DNA of 64,000 nucleotides, from NCBI GenBank assembly GCA_036383895.1, contig DASVNK010000012.1:225811-289810 (forward strand), given 5' to 3'. The DNA comes from DASVNK01 sp036383895. Lineage in GTDB: Bacteria; Verrucomicrobiota; Verrucomicrobiia; Limisphaerales; SXQI01. A model generated the notes under the pieces. That model saw nothing but the letters and a program-made list of their open reading frames with translations. It was not told where the DNA came from and did no database searches. Positions 43,015-47,226 of this stretch are shown in pieces. Every line of letters begins with the position of its first letter. The stretch's first letter is position 1. The position numbers were made by a program, and so were the translations under genes.

Positions 43015-44706
43015 TCAGGAGCGGACGAAATCCGAGATTACTGCGGGAGCGGTGGTGTCGAAACCAACCACGTCCAGCATGCCTCGGTCGTTTGGATCGG
43101 CGAGGGTGAAGCCGTTGGAGGTCATGCCCACAACGACTGCCTTCGCGTCCGCGATGAATTCGTCGCGATAATTCCGCAGCGCCTGTGCGGGATGGATATT
43201 TCCAGCCCAGGTTTCGCTGTCGGTGTAGGTGATGAAGCCGGCCACGTTGAGCTTGTTGCGAAGTGCCCAGACCATGGGCAGGGCACAATCTGTTCCGCCC
43301 ATCGGGATGGCTTCCATGCGCTTGATGACATCCGGCAAACGCATCCGCGGCGAGATCGCGACCGGAGTGATGCCCGATTCGCCACCGCCGTGCATCCCGC
43401 CGAAGCCATGAGGCCCGGCTGAGAACGCGACGATTTCGTGCTCCGGTTCCGTTGCGGCGGTGATCAACGCCATGGCGGCGCTGGCTTCACGCGCGCTCAG
43501 GCATGAACCCGCGATGAACGAGCATGCCATCGAACCGCTGACGTCGAGCGCGAGCAGCAATGGCTTGCCGCAAGGTTCAACGTTCGCGAAGGTCGCGTAG
43601 AATGCCTCATCCAGCGCATCGACAATTTTGCCGACGGGTTCCCACTTCAGCTTGCCTTTGTCACCCTGGCCCTGAGCGTAGATTTTCTCAGCGATCAGGA
43701 TGGCCATGGGATGAACGCGGGCGCGCTTGAGGGCCTGCTCGTTGCGGAGTTTCTCCACAACCCGCTTCGCCGCGGCGCTGAACGGTTTCAGCAAGCCGAT
43801 GCTGGTCATCTTGCCGAGGTTGCGGATCATCGCGGTCAGCGGCATGCGTTGCAGCAATGCGTCCCAAACCTCCACTTCGTTCAGCCACTGCGTAGGAATT
43901 GCTTCCCGCGGCAGGTCGAACTCGGTGATGAGCTTGACGATTTCGGCTTTGTCCGAAGCGCGTTTAGCCTGCTCGAACGCTTCGATGATGCGCGGCAAAT
44001 CGCCGACTGGCGCGTAGGTTGACTCGCGTTCCACGCCGTAGATGCGGCGTTTCACGGTGCGGACCTGGGCGATGCCATCCATGCCAGTGAGAGCCCAGCG
44101 CAGGATGGCCTGCTGCTCTGGCTGAACCGGCGCCGGATGGGCGAGGCGGAGCAAGTCGCCGTGCGACCAACCATCGCGCTGCTGGTATTTTACAACCTGC
44201 AACGCGAGGTCAGACGGATCGCGGTCGAGATACCAGTGCGCCACCGCTTTGCGGAGGCCGCGGCCCCAACCACGCATCGCGTTCACATACTCGGCGAAGT
44301 GGAACAGGTGAGTTCCGGTGCGGCAAACCCTGGAGAGGTTCGCGAACGCCTCGGCTTTGGCGTCGTCGTTCCCGTGCGTCGCAACGAGCGCCAGGGTGAA
44401 GATCGCGGGTTCGTTCTTCGGCGCGCGGCCTGAGTCGCTGATCTCGAGAATGCGCTTCACGGCACGTATACCATCTTCGCGAATGCAGCGCACGATTGCG
44501 TCGTGGTTCTGCTTCACGAGATCGCGTTCGCCGATGTAGTAGGTTCCACCTTCAGCGCCGAGGATCAGGAAACGGTCGAGCCGCTGCCAGTCATCGACCT
44601 GCCAGGAGTAACCTCCGCCGGAATTGCGGACCTGATCCGAACCGGGGATTGGCTGCGACTGCGGCGTGGCGCGTCGGTTGAACAGTTTTGCGTAGTTGAT
44701 GGCCAT
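43015..44706 (-). CDS. rsr: Ro60 homologue (TROVE domain plus vWA), Rsr
   Basis: 563 residues. The TROVE HEAT-like ring covers about 1-370, beginning NYAKLFNRRATPQSQPIPGS and YSWQVDDWQRLDRFLILGAE; it includes FHFAEYVNAMRGWGRGLRKA and KYQQRDGWSHGDLLRLAHP. The vWA domain covers about 380-555 with intact MIDAS residues: DVSGS (D388, S390, S392), GGTD (T472) and YTDSE (D496). Ro60 binds Y RNAs outside and misfolded RNA ends through its ring, and in bacteria teams with Y RNA and exonucleases in RNA turnover. The start ATG has AAAGGAGGC at 44711-44718. Four Y RNA genes lie immediately upstream on the same strand. Confidence 0.95.
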   Translation of the reverse strand: MAINYAKLFNRRATPQSQPIPGSDQVRNSGGGYSWQVDDWQRLDRFLILGAEGGTYYIGERDLVKQNHDAIVRCIREDGIRAVKRILEISDSGRAPKNEPAIFTLALVATHGNDDAKAEAFANLSRVCRTGTHLFHFAEYVNAMRGWGRGLRKAVAHWYLDRDPSDLALQVVKYQQRDGWSHGDLLRLAHPAPVQPEQQAILRWALTGMDGIAQVRTVKRRIYGVERESTYAPVGDLPRIIEAFEQAKRASDKAEIVKLITEFDLPREAIPTQWLNEVEVWDALLQRMPLTAMIRNLGKMTSIGLLKPFSAAAKRVVEKLRNEQALKRARVHPMAILIAEKIYAQGQGDKGKLKWEPVGKIVDALDEAFYATFANVEPCGKPLLLALDVSGSMACSFIAGSCLSAREASAAMALITAATEPEHEIVAFSAGPHGFGGMHGGGESGITPVAISPRMRLPDVIKRMEAIPMGGTDCALPMVWALRNKLNVAGFITYTDSETWAGNIHPAQALRNYRDEFIADAKAVVVGMTSNGFTLADPNDRGMLDVVGFDTTAPAVISDFVRS

Positions 44707-44731
44707 GATAGCCTCCTTTTTGAAATGTAGA

Positions 44732-44803
44732 AGCCGACGTGGAGGCCTAAGTTCATTCGGAGCGATGCGCTTCGAATTTTAAGTGAGCCTCCTCACGTCG
44801 GCT
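44732..44803 (-). promoter_or_regulatory. Large hairpin in the rsr 5' leader
   Basis: Arms 44732-44746 and 44787-44803 pair over 15 bp with one bulge (AGCCGACGT plus GGAGGC). The inner part forms a second stem CGGAGCG-ATG-CGCTTCG at 44758-44774. It ends 13 nt before the rsr Shine-Dalgarno. It may control rsr translation or separate the Y RNAs from the mRNA by processing. Confidence 0.7.
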
Positions 44804-44819
44804 GCTACGGGTTAAACAA

Positions 44820-44886
44820 TGCGGACAAGTTGGTGAACGTGGGCTGTTTATCGTTTACAGCGATAACCCATGTTCTTCGGCCCGCA
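44820..44886 (-). ncRNA. Y RNA 1 (minimal YrlA-like, no tRNA-like domain)
   Basis: 5' GCGGGCCGAAG and TGGGTTATCG match the Ro60-binding Y RNA consensus (GGGYCGA ... TGGRTTATCG). Ends pair TGCGG/CCGCA; a second helix pairs GAAC-A-TGGG with CCCA-C-GTTC. The distal part is only a small hairpin (TTATCG...CGATAA). 67 nt, nearest to rsr. Confidence 0.72.
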
Positions 44887-44894
44887 GAATGAAA

Positions 44895-45027
44895 CGACGG
44901 ATAAGGAGTGAACTGGGTGTTTACGTGCTCTATCCAACTGAGCTACTCCGGCATTTAGGTCCGGAGGCGGGACTCGAACCCGCGACCACGTCGTTATGAG
45001 CGATAACCCAATATCATCGACCCGTCG
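44895..45027 (-). ncRNA. Y RNA 2 (YrlA-like with permuted tRNA mimic)
   Basis: Outer stem CGACGG/CCGTCG; 5' GGGTCGATGA and TGGGTTATCG; helix TGGGT/ACCCA. The distal domain is a permuted tRNA: stem ACGTG/CACGT, T-arm GCGGG-TTCGAGT-CCCGC, an acceptor hairpin CTCCGG...CCGGAG closed by a loop, then D-arm GCTC-AGTTGGATA-GAGC with G18G19 kept. This is the layout known for YrlA effector domains. 133 nt. Confidence 0.85.
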
Positions 45028-45035
45028 AAATAAGA

Positions 45036-45140
45036 GACGGACAAAAGGCGAGTTGGAAAGAGCGAGTTGCCTCGCTTGCGGGGTTTGAACCCGCTTTCCT
45101 GTTTAAGGAGTTACCGATAATCCAACTCATCGGCCCGTCG
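45036..45140 (-). ncRNA. Y RNA 3 (YrlA-like, reduced tRNA mimic)
   Basis: Outer stem GACGG/CCGTC; 5' GGGCCGATGA and TGGATTATCG; helix GAGTTGGA/TCCAACTC. The distal domain has T-arm GCGGG-TTCAAAC-CCCGC followed by AGCGAG-GCAA-CTCGCT, an acceptor-like hairpin with a GCAA tetraloop, and a small TCCT/AGGA hairpin; a D-arm is not recognisable. 105 nt. Confidence 0.78.
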
Positions 45141-45144
45141 AAAG

Positions 45145-45296
45145 TTTGATGGACAATAGGTGTCATGGTTATGAGACTTGATGGCAGGCATCGAACCTGC
45201 ACCTCCGGCTTGCGCCAGCGCTCTCTCGCGTTTGAGCTACATCCGCAGTTTGTTTCGTTTTGCGTGGCGATAATCCACAACGAGCGGCCCATCAAA
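45145..45296 (-). ncRNA. Y RNA 4 (YrlA-like, tRNA mimic in normal order)
   Basis: Outer stem TTTGATGG/CCATCAAA; 5' GGGCCGCTCG and TGGATTATCG; helix GTTGTGG/CCATGAC. The distal domain reads in tRNA order: GATG/CATC, D-arm GCTC/GAGC, CTGGC-GCAA-GCCGG (tetraloop where the anticodon loop should be), T-arm GCAGG-TTCGATG-CCTGC. It starts 2 nt after the CCA of tRNA-His. 152 nt. Confidence 0.78.
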
Positions 45297-45298
45297 AT

Positions 45299-45374
45299 TG
45301 GTCAGGAAGCCGGGTTTCGCACCCGGACCGTCTCATTCACAATGAGAGATGCTGCTGATTACACCACGTTCCTG
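45299..45374 (-). tRNA. tRNA-His(GUG)-like
   Basis: Acceptor CAGGAAC/CTTCCTG (7th pair lost), D-arm GGTG/CATC, anticodon TCTCA-TTGTGAA-TGAGA (GTG), T-arm CCGGG-TGCGAAA-CCCGG, discriminator A, encoded CCA. Base -1 is T opposite A73 rather than the G-1:C73 pair used by bacterial histidine tRNAs. G55. Confidence 0.82.
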
Positions 45375-45376
45375 AA

Positions 45377-45452
45377 TGGAGCCTTCGGTCGGAGTCGCAC
45401 CGACGAATGGGAGTTTACAAAACTCCTCCTGTAGCTGCTGAGGCACGAAGGC
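45377..45452 (-). tRNA. tRNA-Thr(UGU)-like
   Basis: Acceptor GCCTTCG/CGAAGGC, D-stem CCT/AGG, anticodon GGAGT-TTTGTAA-ACTCC (TGT), T-arm GTCGG-TGCGACT-CCGAC, discriminator T, encoded CCA. G55 C56; D-loop has AG. Confidence 0.85.
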
Positions 45453-45457
45453 GTAAA

Positions 45458-45534
45458 TGGTGTCCGCGGCAGGAGTTGCACCTGCGACCTCCACCTTCGC
45501 ACGGTGGCGCTCTATCTAACTGAGCTACGCAGAC
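45458..45534 (-). tRNA. tRNA-Arg(GCG)-like
   Basis: Acceptor GTCTGCG/CGCGGAC, D-arm GCTC-AGTTAGATA-GAGC (AG replaces GG), anticodon CCACC-GTGCGAA-GGTGG (GCG), T-arm GCAGG-TGCAACT-CCTGC, discriminator A, encoded CCA. A GCG anticodon is unusual for bacteria, which normally use ACG with inosine. Confidence 0.87.
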
Positions 45535-45538
45535 AAAA

Positions 45539-45616
45539 TGGCGTCCGTGGTCGGACCCGCACCGACTAAGTTCGACTTGAAGGGCCGAGCGCTCGAGCTG
45601 CTTTGCATTCACGGAC
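45539..45616 (-). tRNA. tRNA-Glu(UUC)-like
   Basis: Acceptor GTCCGTG/CACGGAC, anticodon TCGGC-CCTTCAA-GTCGA (TTC, with C at 33), T-arm GTCGG-TGCGGGT-CCGAC, discriminator G, encoded CCA. The D-arm is irregular (GCAAAGCAGCTCGAGC region). G55. Confidence 0.78.
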
Positions 45617-45621
45617 TAAAA

Positions 45622-45696
45622 TGGTCCCCGAGGTTGGAATCGCGCCAACGTCTCCTCGTCTTCAGCGAGGCGCTAATCTTTCTCAGCTACTCAGGG
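45622..45696 (-). tRNA. tRNA-Phe(GAA)-like
   Basis: Acceptor CCCTGAG/CTCGGGG, D-stem GCT/AGC with AAAG in the loop, anticodon CCTCG-CTGAAGA-CGAGG (GAA), T-arm GTTGG-CGCGATT-CCAAC, discriminator A, encoded CCA. G55 C56. Confidence 0.85.
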
Positions 45697-45704
45697 GGAA
45701 ATTA

Positions 45705-45734
45705 GCGGGCGCTCCGTTCCCACAGAGCGCCCGC
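45705..45734 (-). other. GC-rich hairpin before the tRNA-Phe block
   Basis: Perfect 10-bp stem GCGGGCGCTC/GAGCGCCCGC with a 10-nt loop, between the stop of a small basic ORF and tRNA-Phe. It may terminate or mark the end of the small mRNA. Similar hairpins precede tRNA-Ile and tRNA-Gly. Confidence 0.75.
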
Positions 45735-45769
45735 GCTTATGCGTTTAGCGGCTTGTTCGAAATTGTGCG

Positions 45770-45934
45770 CTACCGCTGAAGATAGGTTTCTTCTACTTCG
45801 CGACCTTTCGCGGCGATTGGACGATAGAGAAGGCGTGTGAGGCGCCGAATGATTCGACGCCAGAGCGGTGAGCGTGTGCGCTTGGAGTGCGCGGGGTCAG
45901 CGGGAGCAGGTTCCACGATGGGTATTGTTTTCAT
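45770..45934 (-). CDS. Small basic protein inside the tRNA array (sORF B)
   Basis: 54 residues: acidic/proline start MKTIPIVEPAPADPAHS, then an arginine-rich amphipathic helix (LWRRIIRRLTRLLYRPIA). It ends ETYLQR. No Shine-Dalgarno is obvious. It lies between tRNA-Ile and a hairpin. It shares an LLYR(x)P-like stretch with sORF A at 46050-46199. RNA or membrane binding is plausible; no family is recognised. Confidence 0.5.
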   Translation of the reverse strand: MKTIPIVEPAPADPAHSKRTRSPLWRRIIRRLTRLLYRPIAAKGREVEETYLQR

Positions 45935-45944
45935 GGTTGGGAAA

Positions 45945-46018
45945 TGGTCCTTCCGGGTGGTAACGCTCCACCGTCTGTCGGTTATCGGCCGACTGCTCTG
46001 CTATTGAGCTACAGAAGG
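45945..46018 (-). tRNA. tRNA-Ile(GAU)-like
   Basis: Acceptor CCTTCTG/CGGAAGG, D-arm GCTC-AATAGCA-GAGC, anticodon GTCGG-CCGATAA-CCGAC (GAT, with C at 33), T-arm GGTGG-AGCGTTA-CCACC, discriminator A, encoded CCA. G55 C56. Confidence 0.83.
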
Positions 46019-46024
46019 AAAGGA

Positions 46025-46043
46025 GGCGTTCTTTTAGAACGCC
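46025..46043 (-). other. Hairpin before tRNA-Ile
   Basis: 8-bp stem GGCGTTCT/AGAACGCC with a 3-nt loop, 6 bp after the stop of sORF A and 6 bp before tRNA-Ile. Probable end of the small mRNA. Confidence 0.7.
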
Positions 46044-46049
46044 CTGGGT

Positions 46050-46199
46050 TTATGTGAGGACTTCCAACCTGGGTTTGGAGCCGAAGCGGCGGGTTGGACG
46101 GAACACGAGCTTGGCCACTGTTTGGAAGCGGCTGATGCGGTTCGGACGATAGCTAGTGCGATAGAGCAACTGGCTGCGATAACGGATGACTGGTTTCAT
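46050..46199 (-). CDS. Small Arg-rich protein inside the tRNA array (sORF A)
   Basis: 49 residues, about one quarter Arg/Lys: MKPVIRYRSQLLYRTSYRPN, then ISRFQTVAKLVFRPTRRFGS. The start is set by AAGGAG 7 bp upstream (46207-46212). It lies between tRNA-Ser(UGA) and a hairpin. Composition suggests nucleic-acid binding, like a small ribosomal protein, but no known family fits. Confidence 0.62.
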   Translation of the reverse strand: MKPVIRYRSQLLYRTSYRPNRISRFQTVAKLVFRPTRRFGSKPRLEVLT

Positions 46200-46226
46200 A
46201 TTATTACTCCTTGGTTGATGTTAGAG

Positions 46227-46315
46227 TGGAGGAAGGCGTCGGTACTGCCCCGACCTCGGCGATGCCGATCCTGTTTTCAAGACAGGTGCAGCCAGCTTAT
46301 AACTGCCTGCCCTCC
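46227..46315 (-). tRNA. tRNA-Ser(UGA)-like with long variable arm
   Basis: Acceptor GGAGGGC/GCCTTCC, D-arm GCAG/CTGC, anticodon CCTGT-CTTGAAA-ACAGG (TGA), variable arm CGGC-ATCG-CCG, T-arm GTCGG-GGCAGTA-CCGAC, discriminator T (Ser usually G), encoded CCA. G55 C56. Confidence 0.83.
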
Positions 46316-46320
46316 GAAAT

Positions 46321-46396
46321 TGGCACTCGCGAAAGGAATCTCACCTATACCTTCGTCGTTCGAAGCGACGCGCTCTATAATTTGAGCTACGCGAGC
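46321..46396 (-). tRNA. tRNA-Arg(UCG)-like with altered 19-56 pair
   Basis: Acceptor GCTCGCG/CGCGAGT, D-arm GCTC-AAATTATA-GAGC, anticodon CGTCG-CTTCGAA-CGACG (TCG), T-arm ATAGG-TGAGATT-CCTTT, discriminator G, encoded CCA. It is the only complete member with A56, and its D-loop has no G, consistent with a U19-A56 pair. G55 is kept. Confidence 0.8.
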
Positions 46397-46399
46397 TAA

Positions 46400-46479
46400 G
46401 AGTCTGATGAAAAATTCCAGTCATTCATTTTACTGCGGGGCGAACGCAACCTGAACGGCCGTAACTTTTCAACAGACTC
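46400..46479. mobile_element. 80-bp MITE with CTAA target duplication
   Basis: Terminal inverted repeats begin GAGTCTG (with TGAAAA/TTTTCA continuing inward). CTAA flanks both sides (46396-46399 and 46480-46483). No ORF. Insertion is at the 5' end of the Arg(UCG) gene. The ends resemble IS1182/IS5-like termini as remembered; no parent element is in the window. Confidence 0.8.
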
Positions 46480-46484
46480 CTAAC

Positions 46485-46564
46485 ACCCGGGCGCACTGAA
46501 GAGTCATCCCGGCCATTAGTTCGGCCGTGCGAGGCCTCTGCCGGCGGTGAGTCTTCACCCGGGT
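46485..46564 (-). ncRNA. Large inverted-repeat hairpin of unknown class
   Basis: ACCCGGG/CCCGGGT ends continue into TGAAGACTCA/TGACTCTTCA (one mismatch), then GC-rich inner stems (GGCC-GAACTAAT-GGCC). Size and ends mimic a tRNA slot in the array (5 nt from tRNA-Asn), but no anticodon or T-arm is seen and CCA is absent. It could be a second MITE or a structured RNA. Confidence 0.5.
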
Positions 46565-46568
46565 AAAT

Positions 46569-46643
46569 TGGCTGCTCAGGTTGGAGTCGCACCAACACCG
46601 GCCCGCTTAACAGGCGGGTGAACTACTGTTATTCGACTGAGCA
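46569..46643 (-). tRNA. tRNA-Asn(GUU)-like
   Basis: Acceptor TGCTCAG/CTGAGCA, D-arm GAA/TTC with CAGTA, anticodon CCCGC-CTGTTAA-GCGGG (GTT), T-arm GTTGG-TGCGACT-CCAAC, discriminator G, encoded CCA. G55 C56. Confidence 0.86.
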
Positions 46644-46647
46644 AGAG

Positions 46648-46723
46648 TGGTCAGGGCGGGGAGAGTTGCACTCCCGACCTCCTCGTTCCAAGCGAGGCCG
46701 TCTGCTACTGACAATACGCCCTG
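46648..46723 (-). tRNA. tRNA-Pro(UGG)-like
   Basis: Acceptor CAGGGCG/CGCCCTG, D-arm GTC-AGTAGCA-GAC, anticodon CCTCG-CTTGGAA-CGAGG (TGG), T-arm GGGAG-TGCAACT-CTCCC, discriminator A, encoded CCA. G55 C56. Confidence 0.86.
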
Positions 46724-46727
46724 AAAG

Positions 46728-46802
46728 TGGCGCTCTCGATGGGACTTGCACCCACACTCATCCCGCAGACAACGGGTTGCTTATCTATTCAGCTACGAGA
46801 GC
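46728..46802 (-). tRNA. tRNA-Asp(GUC)-like
   Basis: Acceptor GCTCTCG/CGAGAGC, D-arm GCT-GAATAGATA-AGC, anticodon CCCG-TTGTCTG-CGGG (GTC; pyrimidine at 37 is unusual), T-arm GTGGG-TGCAAGT-CCCAT, discriminator G, encoded CCA. G55 C56. Confidence 0.84.
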
Positions 46803-46804
46803 AA

Positions 46805-46894
46805 TGGTGGGAAGCGCTGGTAATGCTCCAGTTCGTCGCTACCAGTTTTGTTTAGAGACACTCGATTTACAGTCGAGCAACTGGATCGCTTCCC
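46805..46894 (-). tRNA. tRNA-Tyr(GUA)-like without a recognisable D-arm
   Basis: Acceptor GGGAAGC/GCTTCCC, only about 10 nt to the anticodon arm CTCGA-CTGTAAA-TCGAG (GTA), a very long variable region, T-arm CTGG-AGCATTA-CCAG, discriminator A, encoded CCA. The 5' CCAGTT can pair with AACTGG near the T-arm, an alternative fold. G55 C56. Confidence 0.72.
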
Positions 46895-46900
46895 GAAAAT

Positions 46901-46978
46901 TGGTAGCGGGAGTGGGAGTTGCACCCACCTATCGAAGTTTATGAGGCTTCGCTCTGTGCTTTGGTCGAGTTTCCCGCA
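46901..46978 (-). tRNA. tRNA-Met(CAU)-like, 1-72 mismatch
   Basis: Acceptor TGCGGGA/TCCCGCT with positions 1 and 72 both T, D-stem CTC/GAG, anticodon GAAG(C)-CTCATAA-(A)CTTC (CAT), T-arm GTGGG-TGCAACT-CCCAC, discriminator A, encoded CCA. An unpaired 1-72 is an initiator feature, but the GGG/CCC anticodon-stem pairs of initiators are absent. Confidence 0.76.
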
Positions 46979-46986
46979 GTTAAGAA

Positions 46987-47058
46987 TGGCAGGCTGCCTC
47001 CGTGCTGCCCGGAGTGAGCGGAGTTTTGGAGACTCTGCCGCGTGCTGACGCTCAGCCT
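46987..47058 (-). tRNA. tRNA-Trp(CCA)-like
   Basis: Acceptor AGGCTGA/GCAGCCT (one mismatch), anticodon GAGT-CTCCAAA-ACTC (CCA), T-arm CTCCG-GGCAGCA-CGGAG, discriminator G, encoded CCA. The D-arm is weak. G55 C56. Confidence 0.75.
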
Positions 47059-47064
47059 ATAAAG

Positions 47065-47138
47065 TGGAGCGATTGCCGGGAATCGCACCCGGACCTTCTA
47101 CATGGCGAGCAGAGGTTCTGCTGTTAAACTACAATCGC
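47065..47138 (-). tRNA. tRNA-Gly(GCC)-like, first gene of the array
   Basis: Acceptor GCGATTG/CAATCGC, D-arm GTTT/GAAC-type, anticodon TCTGC-TCGCCAT-GTAGA (GCC, with C at 33), T-arm CCGGG-TGCGATT-CCCGG, discriminator T, encoded CCA. G55 C56. Confidence 0.84.
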
Positions 47139-47149
47139 GAAAAGTGAAA

Positions 47150-47176
47150 GGGCCGGGAGTTACTCGCTCCCGGCCC
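47150..47176 (-). other. GC-rich hairpin before the first tRNA-like gene
   Basis: Perfect 10-bp stem GGGCCGGGAG/CTCCCGGCCC with a 7-nt loop, 11 nt upstream of tRNA-Gly. It may be a 5' processing barrier or the terminator of an upstream leader; on the minus strand TTTCACTTTT follows. Confidence 0.7.
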
Positions 47177-47182
47177 TCGCTG

Positions 47183-47204
47183 TTTCAACAAAGAACAAAC
47201 ACCT
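47183..47204 (-). repeat. Right copy of the 22-bp inverted repeat bounding the RNA island
   Basis: Exact inverted copy of 39464-39485. It lies 45 bp upstream of tRNA-Gly. Confidence 0.9.
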
Positions 47205-47210
47205 CTTGGT

Positions 47211-47224
47211 GATCTTATAAGATC
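47211..47224 (-). promoter_or_regulatory. Palindrome with TATAAG, possible island promoter/operator
   Basis: Perfect 14-bp palindrome GATCTTATAAGATC upstream of the right inverted repeat. TATAAG inside it could be a -10 box for the minus-strand unit; a weak GTGAAA lies about 17-18 bp upstream. Placement fits an operator overlapping a promoter. Confidence 0.45.
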
Positions 47225-47226
47225 CC

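Noticed and set aside
45165..46944. Plus-strand open frames of 60-108 codons across the tRNA array
   Set aside because: They are antisense to well-formed tRNA-like genes and change identity with each gene; no protein family pattern.
44895..47138. CRISPR array
   Set aside because: The repeated units are tRNA and Y RNA arms of differing sequence, with no constant repeat and spacer length.
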